51,359 nt of DNA. Source: RGIG3077 sp964490175. Its GTDB lineage: Bacteria; Bacillota; Clostridia; Oscillospirales; Ruminococcaceae. Every line of letters starts with the position of its first letter. Position 1 is the first letter of the stretch. The position numbers and the translations under genes were made by a program. Below are positions 7,703 to 14,907 of this stretch, piece after piece. A model generated the notes under the pieces. It was not told the origin of the DNA, did not search any database, and worked only from the letters and a program-made list of their open reading frames with translations. Location of the stretch: the NCBI GenBank assembly GCA_964490175.1, contig CAZBAI010000013.1, positions 1-51,359 of the forward strand, written 5' to 3'.

Positions 7703-8680
7703 TTATGAGTTTGAAAATGCACATGAAGTAATTTCAAAATCGCCTTCAAAGCTTTTTTGAAGATTGAGCTGTGCCGTAACTTCGTACCTGTTGTCGATAT
7801 ATTCGCCCGTATTGAGAATATCGTCAACGGGAACACCATAGGAAAAATCAACGCTGCATTCGTATTTTATGCCCGTTTCATCGCTTGTGATTTCGGGTGA
7901 AATTTGATTGAGCGAGTTGAAATTTTTCTGCGCATTCGGGTTGTCGCCGAGCAGAATCGAATCATCGAGAAGGCGAAACGAAAAATCATCATTTGAATCG
8001 CCGTAAAACAGTGCCTCGATAAAATCGCAGGATTTAAGCGTTATTTGAATATAGTCCTTTGCGGTTTTTGCGTCAATATTCTCTTTCGGAATGATTTCTA
8101 TATATTTTGATACTGTATTTATGTTGCAATTGATTAAAAGCTTATTCACATAAATATCAGAGTTTGAAACAACCGTTGTGTAAACTATGCTTTTTTGCGA
8201 AAAATCATAGCTTCCGTCGCTGTTTTCCTTAATGCCGTAAAATTCCTCATCGGAAAAAGCGTTTAGCTCGGTATCGTATACGGCGAATTTGTTTTCAAAG
8301 CTTTCGGCGCACAAAAGCTCGCTGTTTAATACGTCGATAGATTTATACACAACGGGAATCATCACGCAGCCGTGTTCGTCAAGCGCACCGTAGTAGGTCT
8401 TGCCGTGTTTTTCTTCGCCGACAATGAATTTGCCGTTTTTCGGCGAATAGATATAGTCCCACTGCGCTTCGATAATGACCTCGTCATCAAAGCTTTTAAC
8501 GCCGTAAAGTCCGTTCTTTTGAAAAACTTTATATCTTTCATATGTTTGGCTCTCAAAGGTTTCGGGCGTATTCGGCAGAATTTGCCTGCTGTTTGAGCTT
8601 TGCGTATATATAACGAGAAAAGCGGCTGTAAGCGCAATGAAAAAAAGAGCCGCTGTGACAATCCTCATTTTTGAATCCAC
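7703..8680 (-). CDS. WG-repeat protein with N-terminal membrane anchor
   Basis: The GTG at 8680 is taken as start because GGAG lies 7 bases upstream. The 325-residue protein has one hydrophobic segment (about 7-26) without a lipobox, then two WG-like repeats (VFQKNGLYGVKSFDDEVIIEAQWDYI and YYGALDEHGCVMIPVVYKSID). Beyond residue 140 it is an unrecognised, acidic, probably beta-rich domain. It is likely anchored outside the cytoplasmic membrane. WG repeats usually serve binding; no enzyme motif is seen. It lies between queT (18 bases) and uvrC (15 bases). Confidence 0.65.
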   Translation of the reverse strand: MDSKMRIVTAALFFIALTAAFLVIYTQSSNSRQILPNTPETFESQTYERYKVFQKNGLYGVKSFDDEVIIEAQWDYIYSPKNGKFIVGEEKHGKTYYGALDEHGCVMIPVVYKSIDVLNSELLCAESFENKFAVYDTELNAFSDEEFYGIKENSDGSYDFSQKSIVYTTVVSNSDIYVNKLLINCNINTVSKYIEIIPKENIDAKTAKDYIQITLKSCDFIEALFYGDSNDDFSFRLLDDSILLGDNPNAQKNFNSLNQISPEITSDETGIKYECSVDFSYGVPVDDILNTGEYIDNRYEVTAQLNLQKSFEGDFEITSCAFSNS

Positions 8681-8698
8681 ACAATCAGCTCCGTTTCG

Positions 8699-9220
8699 TT
8701 AATTGTTTTCGTCTTGATTTTGCTTGGTTTCTCTTATTCCGATATAGCGTTTGAACACGGTCTTGTTTTCGATTTTTGAAAAAACGCCTGCTCCGATTAT
8801 AAAAACAACGGCGAACTCACCGAGAAAAACGCTTAAAGCGGCGAGCCAAAACGGTTCGTTAAAAACAAGCGTCAGCTCAATGCCGATGACAGCGGCGTTT
8901 ACAAGGCTGCAAATCATCGCCGCAGGATAAAGCCTTTTGCATTTGTACATTAAAACCGCCGAGATTAAGGTTGCGACAGTTCCGAGCGGAATGTCAAAAA
9001 TTGCCATGGGGCTGAATAAATTCGATATAAAGCAGCCCAGTGTGAGGGCAACGCAAAAATCGGGCTTGTAGCAGCACAAAAGCATCAGCGCTTCGGAAAA
9101 CCTAAGCTGTACAATGCCGTATGAAAGGGGAGATATCAAAACGGTTGACACGACATAAATCGCCGCAATCACCGCAATTTGCGTCAGCGAAGCGACTTTT
9201 GAGCCGCCTTGTAATTTCAT
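8699..9220 (-). CDS. queT: QueT-type queuosine precursor transporter (ECF S component)
   Basis: The 173-residue integral membrane protein shows the QueT family signature: TQIAVIAAIYVVSTVLISPLSYGIVQLRFSEAL, then CFISNLFSPMAIFDIPLGTVATL. QueT proteins are S components that bind a queuosine precursor (preQ1 or preQ0) for ECF-type uptake. The assignment is reinforced by a preQ1-I riboswitch directly upstream whose pseudoknot contains the Shine-Dalgarno site. The ATG at 9220 is 12 bases from that AAGGAG, a longer spacing than usual. Its natural partner in the window is tgt. Confidence 0.93.
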   Translation of the reverse strand: MKLQGGSKVASLTQIAVIAAIYVVSTVLISPLSYGIVQLRFSEALMLLCCYKPDFCVALTLGCFISNLFSPMAIFDIPLGTVATLISAVLMYKCKRLYPAAMICSLVNAAVIGIELTLVFNEPFWLAALSVFLGEFAVVFIIGAGVFSKIENKTVFKRYIGIRETKQNQDENN

Positions 9221-9232
9221 TTGTAAAAAACA

Positions 9233-9269
9233 CTCCTTGTTTTACACGCTGGTTATCAAGGGAACAGCG
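9233..9269 (-). ncRNA. preQ1-I riboswitch controlling queT translation
   Basis: Read 5'-3' on the minus strand: P1 is CGCTG/CAGCG, loop TTCCCTTGATAAC, then tail TGTAAAACAAGGAG. Loop CCUUG can pair with tail CAAGG (5 bp), giving the H-type pseudoknot of class I preQ1 aptamers. The C directly 5' of the second P1 strand is the expected ligand-pairing base, and the A-rich tail (AAAACAAGG) matches the known Thermoanaerobacter tengcongensis aptamer very closely. Because AAGG is part of the Shine-Dalgarno site of queT, ligand binding should block translation. Confidence 0.88.
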
Positions 9270-9299
9270 ATGTATTGAATTGTTTGCGCCGGTGTAAAA

Positions 9300-10250
9300 T
9301 TATCTTACGTCTTCCTCGGTTTCTCTTGTCAGATAAATAGGGCGGGATTTTGATTCGAGATATGTTTTTGAAAGATATTGACCGAGAATGCCGTTGCAGA
9401 AAAGCTGAAGTCCGCCGAGCATAAACATTACGCACATAATTGTCGGAAAGCCCGCAACATCTTCACCCCAAATCAGCGTTTTGAGAATGATTACGATTAT
9501 CATTATCAGCGATATCAGGCAGAAAAGCACACCCAAAAGCGATGAAATGGCAAGCGGTGCGGTTGAAAACGCAAAAATCCCTTCGAGCGAATACAAAAAC
9601 AGTTTCCAAAACGACCATGCCGTTGAGCCTGCGGCACGTTCAACGTTTTCATATTCGATATATTTTGTTTTAAAGCCGACCCAACTGAAAATACCCTTGG
9701 AAAATCGGTTGTATTCGGGCATTGAAAGAATAGCATCGACCATTTTGCGCTTCATAAAGCGAAAATCCTGAGCGCCGTCAACAATTTCGGTTTGAGAAAT
9801 TTTGTTCATGATTTTGTAGAATTTCCTTGCAAACCATGAGCGCACCTTCGATTCGCCCTTGCGGCTCACTCTGCGTGTTGTTGCACAGTCATAATCGCCT
9901 TGTGTGACGATTTCGTACATTTGCGGAATAAACTGCGGCGGATGCTGCAAATCGGCGTCGATTACAACAACATAATCGCCTTTGGCGTTTTCAAGACCGG
10001 CATAAATTCCCGCTTCTTTTCCGAAATTTCTGGAAAAGGAAATATACCGAACCTTAGTGTTTTCTTTGGCATATCCTCGCAATGTTTCGAGCGTTTTGTC
10101 CTTTGAACCGTCATCGATAAACAAAAGCTCGTAATCGATTTCGTATTTTTGCATCATACCGTCCATAACTTCACGGATTTTATCGTAAAATAAAGGAAGA
10201 ACCTCTTGCTCGTTATAGCACGGGACAACGACTGTTATAAGCTTTGACAT
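9300..10250 (-). CDS. Family 2 glycosyltransferase (GtrB/DPM1-like) with two C-terminal membrane helices
   Basis: The 316-residue protein has a GT-A domain: VVPCYNEQEVLPLFYDKI at the N-terminus, FIDDGSKDKT, then the nucleotide-sugar metal motif DADLQHPP (near 96-103) and SRNFGKEAGIYAG. Two hydrophobic helices follow (about 232-258 and 266-292). This arrangement is that of polyprenyl-phosphate glycosyltransferases such as GtrB or CsbB-like proteins, which load a sugar from a nucleotide donor onto undecaprenyl phosphate at the inner face of the membrane. The particular sugar is not visible. The start follows GAAAGGGA. queT begins 80 bases downstream on the same strand. Confidence 0.9.
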   Translation of the reverse strand: MSKLITVVVPCYNEQEVLPLFYDKIREVMDGMMQKYEIDYELLFIDDGSKDKTLETLRGYAKENTKVRYISFSRNFGKEAGIYAGLENAKGDYVVVIDADLQHPPQFIPQMYEIVTQGDYDCATTRRVSRKGESKVRSWFARKFYKIMNKISQTEIVDGAQDFRFMKRKMVDAILSMPEYNRFSKGIFSWVGFKTKYIEYENVERAAGSTAWSFWKLFLYSLEGIFAFSTAPLAISSLLGVLFCLISLIMIIVIILKTLIWGEDVAGFPTIMCVMFMLGGLQLFCNGILGQYLSKTYLESKSRPIYLTRETEEDVR

Positions 10251-10420
10251 ATAAATTTATTCCCTTTCAAAAAATGCAGAATATCAATACACGATATATT
10301 TTACTACATATTTTTCTTGATTTCAAGTGTTTTCGCATTGTTTTTGATGACAAATCGATAAGGCTTAGCGTCAGTGCGTGATTTTCCGTTTTTTAATCCG
10401 ATAAAGCGCCTTTTTGGGTA

Positions 10421-10449
10421 TTGAGTTTTTGCCGCAATTATGCTATAAT
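10421..10449 (+). promoter_or_regulatory. Promoter upstream of the amidase-radA genes
   Basis: TTGAGT (10421-10426) and TATAAT (10444-10449) are 17 bases apart, about 150 bases upstream of the amidase start. Confidence 0.75.
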
Positions 10450-10462
10450 CGGCATAAGGATT

Positions 10463-10489
10463 AAAAAAGCGATGCTAATCGCCTTTTTT
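10463..10489 (+). terminator. Terminator-like hairpin in the 5' leader of the amidase gene
   Basis: GCGAT, a 4-base loop and ATCGC are flanked by AAAAAA and TTTTTT, only about 7 bases after the expected transcription start. It has the form of an intrinsic terminator, or it may be a 5' stabilising hairpin. Confidence 0.45.
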
Positions 10490-10598
10490 GAAAATGTGAA
10501 TATATCGCAAAAGCTTTTCATATAATCAAAATAAAAATCGCTGTTTTGCAAAGTGCTTTTCAGGTGCGCTTTTTGCAAAGCGGAAACGGAGAATTGCG

Positions 10599-11366
10599 AT
10601 GAAAGCTTTTTTGCACGGTATAGCTTCGGCACTGAAAAAGAACCGAAAAAGGGTCGAATCGGGCACTTTTTGCCTTTTGCTGATTGCGGCGTATTTTGCC
10701 GCATATTTCGGAGCGCAGAGAATAAAAAACGAAGTCGAGCCGAAATTTCGGCAAACTTCGGCGCAAATAACTCAAATGCCCGTAATTGTGCTTGACGCAG
10801 GTCACGGCGGAATTGACGGCGGCTGTTCAAGCGCAAGCGGCGTTCCCGAAAAGGGTATCAATCTCGATATTATGCTTGATTTGCGTGATTTGCTTATAAT
10901 TTCGGGATTTGATGTTGAAGTGACAAGAGATAGCGACCGTTCGATTCATGACAGCGGCGTTGAGGGCATTGCCAATCAAAAAGCATCGGATATGGATAAC
11001 AGGCTTGCGCTTTTCAATAAATACGATAATGCGATTTGCCTGTCGATTCATCAAAATCAATATGTTACGACCGACGCTTGCGGCGCACAGATGTTTTATT
11101 CTTCGACAAATCCCCAAAGCGAATTTCTTGCGCAGACAATGCAAAACAGCTTTGTGAAATATTTGCAGCCCGAAAACACGAGAGAAATCAAGCTTTGCGG
11201 CGAAGAGCTGTTTTTGTGTCGGTTTTGCGAAAATCCCACCGTTATGATAGAATGCGGATTTTTGTCGAACCCGACGGAAGCCGAGCTTTTAAATGACGAA
11301 AGCTACCGCCGCAGCGTTGCGTTCACGATTTACGCAGGGCTTTGCGAATATCTTTCGCAGAGCTGA
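10599..11366 (+). CDS. N-acetylmuramoyl-L-alanine amidase (CwlD-like)
   Basis: The 255-residue protein has one N-terminal membrane segment (about 22-41) followed by an Amidase_3 domain. The zinc ligands and catalytic residues are visible: His in LDAGHGGIDGG (near 66-76), Glu in PEKGINLD, His in SIHQNQ, and the catalytic Glu in MIECGFLSN near the end. It cleaves the bond between MurNAc and the stem peptide outside the membrane. The length and single anchor resemble CwlD, the spore-cortex amidase needed for muramic-delta-lactam, which fits an organism with dpaAB and spoIIID nearby, but a vegetative role is not excluded. Start after CGGAG. radA follows after 25 bases. Confidence 0.88.
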   Translation: MKAFLHGIASALKKNRKRVESGTFCLLLIAAYFAAYFGAQRIKNEVEPKFRQTSAQITQMPVIVLDAGHGGIDGGCSSASGVPEKGINLDIMLDLRDLLIISGFDVEVTRDSDRSIHDSGVEGIANQKASDMDNRLALFNKYDNAICLSIHQNQYVTTDACGAQMFYSSTNPQSEFLAQTMQNSFVKYLQPENTREIKLCGEELFLCRFCENPTVMIECGFLSNPTEAELLNDESYRRSVAFTIYAGLCEYLSQS

Positions 11367-11391
11367 TTATTACATAAAAGGGAAATGAAAA

Positions 11392-12774
11392 ATGGCTAAA
11401 AAAGAAAAGACCGTGTTCGTCTGCTCGGAATGCGGATTTGAAAGCTCAAAATGGAATGGCAGATGTCAAAGCTGCGGAATGTGGAATACCTTTGAAGAAC
11501 AGGTGCTCGCACCTGCGGCGGCTTCTTTTTCCGCAAAGAAAACGGTTTCTTCACGGGAATTGAAAATGTCAACCTTAAAGGATATAGAAGCGCTTGACGA
11601 GGTGCGTTATTCCACGGGCACGAATGAGCTTGACAGGGTTCTCGGCGGCGGACTTGTCAAGGGAAGTTTGGTGCTTGTGGGAGGAGAACCGGGTATAGGC
11701 AAAAGTACGCTGCTTTTGCAAATTTGCCGATATATGGGAAATGAGCATACTATTTTATATGTTTCCGGAGAGGAAAGCGCAAGGCAGATAAAACTGCGTG
11801 CTCAAAGGCTTGGGGTTGAGTGTGATAATCTTTATATTATGACGCTGACCGACGCTGTGGGAGTTTGCAATGCAATTGCCGATAATCGTCCGGATATCGT
11901 GATAATCGATTCCATACAGACAATGTGCATTGAAGAAATTCCCTCCGCACAGGGCAGTTTGCGCCAAGTGAGAGAATGCACGAATCTTTTTATGAAAACC
12001 GCAAAAGAACTTGAAATTCCGATATTTATTGTCGGTCACGTCAATAAAGACGGCGACATTGCCGGCCCTAAGGTTATGGAGCATATTGTCGATGCCGTGC
12101 TTCATTTTGAGGGCGAAAGGCATTTGAGCTACCGAATTTTGCGTGCGGTGAAGAACCGTTTCGGCTCGACAAACGAAATCGGCGTTTTTGAAATGGCGGA
12201 TACGGGATTGCGTGAAGTGCCCGAGCCTTCGATGATGCTTTTGTCGGGCAGACCGAAAAACGTTTCGGGCAATTGCATAGCCTGCATTATGGAAGGCTCA
12301 CGTCCGCTTCTTGCCGAGGTGCAGTCGCTTGCCGCAAAAAGCTCGTTTGCCGCACCGAGAAGAACCGCAACCGGCTTTGATTTTTCCCGCTTGGCGATTT
12401 TGCTTGCCGTGCTTGAAAAACGCTGTGGAGTGTGCTGCGGATCGCTTGATGTGTATTTGAACATTGTCGGCGGCTTCAGATTTGATGAGCCTGCCGGTGA
12501 TTTGCCTGTTGCCATCGCCGTTTATTCTGCGATTATGGATAAGCCCGTGCCCGATAATCTTGTTGCGGTAGGTGAGATAGGTCTTGGCGGCGAGGTGCGC
12601 AATATCAGCAGGATACAGCAGCGAATCGCCGAGGTACAGCGAATGGGCTTTGAAAAAGTGATTGTTCCCTTGCAGTCACTGAAAAATCTCAATACAGATG
12701 ATTATGATATTGATATTATCGGCGTTTCAAGCCTGAAACAAACCTTTGCATATCTTGAAAAACAAAATGCATAA
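11392..12774 (+). CDS. radA: DNA repair protein RadA
   Basis: The 460-residue product is complete RadA (Sms), a RecA-related ATPase/helicase that processes recombination intermediates and assists branch migration. In order are the C4 zinc finger CSECGFESSKWNGRCQSC (10-27), Walker A GGEPGIGKST (near 97), the diagnostic KNRFGSTNEIG motif (near 255) and a C-terminal Lon-like domain (GSLDVYLNIVGGFRFDEPAGDLPVA). The start follows AAAGGGAAATG. It may be co-transcribed with the amidase gene upstream. A terminator follows. Confidence 0.97.
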   Translation: MAKKEKTVFVCSECGFESSKWNGRCQSCGMWNTFEEQVLAPAAASFSAKKTVSSRELKMSTLKDIEALDEVRYSTGTNELDRVLGGGLVKGSLVLVGGEPGIGKSTLLLQICRYMGNEHTILYVSGEESARQIKLRAQRLGVECDNLYIMTLTDAVGVCNAIADNRPDIVIIDSIQTMCIEEIPSAQGSLRQVRECTNLFMKTAKELEIPIFIVGHVNKDGDIAGPKVMEHIVDAVLHFEGERHLSYRILRAVKNRFGSTNEIGVFEMADTGLREVPEPSMMLLSGRPKNVSGNCIACIMEGSRPLLAEVQSLAAKSSFAAPRRTATGFDFSRLAILLAVLEKRCGVCCGSLDVYLNIVGGFRFDEPAGDLPVAIAVYSAIMDKPVPDNLVAVGEIGLGGEVRNISRIQQRIAEVQRMGFEKVIVPLQSLKNLNTDDYDIDIIGVSSLKQTFAYLEKQNA

Positions 12775-12781
12775 TTAAAGT

Positions 12782-12821
12782 TGCCTCGGAAGTGCTTTAA
12801 AAGCTTTTTCGAGGCATTTTT
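12782..12821 (+). terminator. Terminator after radA
   Basis: TGCCTCG and CGAGGCA, with an extended GAAG/CTTT-type stem, are followed by TTTTT within 10 bases of the radA stop. Confidence 0.85.
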
Positions 12822-12837
12822 ATATGATTTTAACATC

Positions 12838-12865
12838 ACCGAAAACTGTATTTTTGCATAATATA
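12838..12865 (+). promoter_or_regulatory. Candidate sigma-K promoter of dpaAB
   Basis: CATAATATA (12857-12865) fits the mother-cell -10 consensus CATA-N3-TA, and an AC dinucleotide (12838-12839) lies 17 bases upstream as expected for the -35. spoVFAB, the counterpart of dpaAB, is transcribed by sigma-K in Bacillus. No TTGACA/TATAAT pair fits here. Confidence 0.55.
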
Positions 12866-12920
12866 TACCGAGGCGATTGCACATTTCGTTTCAAGGCTAA
12901 CTTTAAAGGGGTTTGTTGAT

Positions 12921-13796
12921 ATGAAAAATAAAGTCGTTATTGTTGCGGGCGGAGATTTGCGCCAGATATATGCCGCAATGTCGCTTTCAAAGCAAAATAC
13001 AGTCTATACTATCGGGTTTGAAAATCTTGATATTGAGTTTGACAGTGCGGTAAAAAGGCTTGATGCCGATAGCGGTGACATAAAGGCGGATATATTTTTG
13101 CTTCCGCTGCCTGCCGCAAAAGAAGGGCTTTTTATAAGCACGCCGTTTTCGGGCAATGAGCTTTGCTGTGCGGTGCTTTTGCCGTATTTAAAGGCGGATA
13201 CGCTTGTTTTGGGCGGCAATGTCAATACAGAGATGAAAAGCTTTTTTGAAAAGCAAAAAGTGTCTGTTATCGATTATTACGAGCGTGAGGAGCTTAGCAT
13301 TATGAATGCCGTGCCGACTGCCGAAGGCGCTGTTATGCTGGCGCTTGAGGAAATGCCGATAACTTTATTCGGAACTAAAGTTTTGATAATCGGTTTCGGC
13401 AGAATCGCACGGGCACTTATACCTATATTAAAAGGTTTCGGCGCAGATGTGGCGGTTGCCGCACGGAAATGCGAGGCGCTTTGCTGGGCAAGGCAAATGG
13501 GCTGCAAGGCGTTCAAGATATCGGAAATACCGAAAAGAATATCCGATTTCGGGCTGATATATAATACCGTGCCGGCACGGATTCTATCGCACGAGGCTCT
13601 TTTTAGCGTTGATTCGTCGGCGCTTATCATAGATCTTGCTTCAAAACCGGGCGGCGTAGACCTTGAATCGGCAGGCGATTTGGGGCTGAAAACGGTCTGG
13701 GCGCTCTCATTGCCGGGTAAAACCGCTGCGCAAACTGCCGGAAAAATTATATGTGATACCATCGACAATATACTTACCGAAAGGGGAGTAACATAA
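12921..13796 (+). CDS. dpaA: Dipicolinate synthase subunit A
   Basis: The 291-residue protein matches DpaA (SpoVFA), the NAD(P)-binding subunit of the enzyme that turns dihydrodipicolinate into dipicolinic acid in the mother cell during sporulation. An N-terminal catalytic-like part (VAGGDLRQIYAAMSLSK) is followed by a Rossmann fold with KVLIIGFGRIARALIPILKGFGADVAVAARK (near 153-185). C-terminal pieces such as IIDLASKPGGVD match the family. It overlaps no gene, is followed by dpaB after 2 bases, and has a sigma-K-like promoter. Confidence 0.95.
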   Translation: MKNKVVIVAGGDLRQIYAAMSLSKQNTVYTIGFENLDIEFDSAVKRLDADSGDIKADIFLLPLPAAKEGLFISTPFSGNELCCAVLLPYLKADTLVLGGNVNTEMKSFFEKQKVSVIDYYEREELSIMNAVPTAEGAVMLALEEMPITLFGTKVLIIGFGRIARALIPILKGFGADVAVAARKCEALCWARQMGCKAFKISEIPKRISDFGLIYNTVPARILSHEALFSVDSSALIIDLASKPGGVDLESAGDLGLKTVWALSLPGKTAAQTAGKIICDTIDNILTERGVT

Positions 13797-13798
13797 TT

Positions 13799-14377
13799 AT
13801 GGATTTTAAAGGTCTTAGAACGGGCTTTGCCATGACAGGCTCGTTTTGCACTTTTTCAAAAGCTTTTGAAGCGGCAGCGGCGTTGGCAAGCGCAGGCGCC
13901 GAGCTTACGCCGATTATGTCTTTTAATGCATCGCAGATAAGCAGCCGCTTCGGAAAATCCGATGAAAATATCGAAAAAATCGAGCAAATTTGCAAAAGAA
14001 AAGCGATTATGACTATCGAGGACGCCGAGCATATCGGCCCGCAGTCGCTTTTTGATATCTTAACGGTTTGCCCCTGCACGGGCAACACAATGGCAAAGCT
14101 TGCAATGGGAATAACCGATACTCCGGTTACAATGGCGGTTAAGGCGCATTTGCGCAACAATAAGCCCGTGCTTATCTGCCTTGCGACAAATGACGCACTT
14201 TCGGCAAGCGCCAAAAATATCGGAATGCTGATGAATACCAAAAACTGCTATTTTGTGCCGTTTGCTCAAGATGACTGCAAAAATAAGCAGACTTCGCTTG
14301 TTTCCGATTTTTCTTTGCTGATGCCGGCAATCGAGTGCACATTAAACAAAGTGCAGCTTCAGCCGATATTGCTGTAA
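13799..14377 (+). CDS. dpaB: Dipicolinate synthase subunit B
   Basis: The 192-residue protein is a flavoprotein-like subunit (SpoVFB). It begins GLRTGFAMTGSFCTFSKAF, includes CPCTGNTMAKLAMGITDTPVTMAVKAHLRN near 90-120, and ends in a short helix, all typical of this family. With DpaA it makes dipicolinate, which loads with calcium into the spore core. The start codon lies 2 bases after the dpaA stop, with the GGGGAG site inside dpaA. Confidence 0.95.
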   Translation: MDFKGLRTGFAMTGSFCTFSKAFEAAAALASAGAELTPIMSFNASQISSRFGKSDENIEKIEQICKRKAIMTIEDAEHIGPQSLFDILTVCPCTGNTMAKLAMGITDTPVTMAVKAHLRNNKPVLICLATNDALSASAKNIGMLMNTKNCYFVPFAQDDCKNKQTSLVSDFSLLMPAIECTLNKVQLQPILL

Positions 14378-14392
14378 ATTGTTTGATATTGA

Positions 14393-14421
14393 CAAAAAAA
14401 GCCCCGATTTTTTGTCGGGGC
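14393..14421 (-). terminator. Terminator after the HPt-like gene
   Basis: GCCCCGA and TCGGGGC form a 7-bp GC stem. On the minus strand it is followed by TTTTTTT, about 10 bases past the stop at 14431. There is no T tract on the plus strand, so it does not serve dpaB well. Confidence 0.8.
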
Positions 14422-14430
14422 GATACATAT

Positions 14431-14784
14431 TCATAAAGAATTTAAAACGCTTTTTACGGCATTTACCTTATTGCGCAAAGCTAAGGCGCTTTCTTGTGTC
14501 TTGTCGATGTTTCCTGCCTTTAAAGCTTCTTCAATATCCGCAAGACAGTCGCTCAGAGCGTCGGCGCAAAGGTTTCGGCTTTCGGCGCAAAGGGCGCTTG
14601 CCGTAAAAACCGCCTGCGTCACATTCCCTTTGGAAATGTGAAAATCAAGATCGCTTAAATCGTCACTTTCCGTAAGCTTTTTGAGAAATATAAGGTAAAG
14701 CTCGGTATTTCCTCCGAATTTCTGTTTTCCGCTTTCAAGGTCTATACCGATTGCTTTAAGAGAATCGCAAATTGAGTTACTCAT
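14431..14784 (-). CDS. Degenerate HPt-domain protein
   Basis: The start is set at the ATG at 14784, 9 bases after AAAGGAA (a GTG lies one codon upstream). The 117-residue product follows the histidine phosphotransfer fold: IGIDLESGKQKFGGNTELYLIFLKKL, then an acidic linker, then ASALCAESRNLCADALSDCLADIEEAL. In true HPt domains the third helix reads roughly AHxLKGxxxNLG. Here the phospho-accepting His is Ser63 and the Lys-Gly is Cys-Ala. It thus probably cannot take phosphate and may act as a binding or inhibitory module. The fold assignment is by pattern only. Confidence 0.6.
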   Translation of the reverse strand: MSNSICDSLKAIGIDLESGKQKFGGNTELYLIFLKKLTESDDLSDLDFHISKGNVTQAVFTASALCAESRNLCADALSDCLADIEEALKAGNIDKTQESALALRNKVNAVKSVLNSL

Positions 14785-14812
14785 CACCGTGTTTTCCTTT
14801 TGTAATATTTTT

Positions 14813-14832
14813 TATGATAAAATTTTATCATA
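14813..14832. promoter_or_regulatory. Perfect 20-bp palindrome upstream of the HPt-like gene
   Basis: TATGATAAAATTTTATCATA is an exact inverted repeat with no loop, 29 bases upstream of the start codon at 14784. It has the form of a dimeric repressor operator and is too A/T-rich and loopless for a terminator. Confidence 0.4.
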
Positions 14833-14907
14833 GTATTTCCGAAAAATCAATAGTTTTTCTAAATTTAACAAAAAATACACAAAAAGCGCAAGGCAAGAGT
14901 ATACGGA

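Larger units (their letters stand above)
10251..10598. other. Intergenic region between divergent glycosyltransferase and amidase genes
   Basis: This 348-base gap has no convincing gene. It holds one plus-strand promoter (10421-10449), a hairpin with flanking A6/T6 right after it (10463-10489), and two copies of TTTTGCAAAG-like sequence near 10540 and 10578. No promoter for the minus-strand glycosyltransferase was recognised. Confidence 0.6.
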
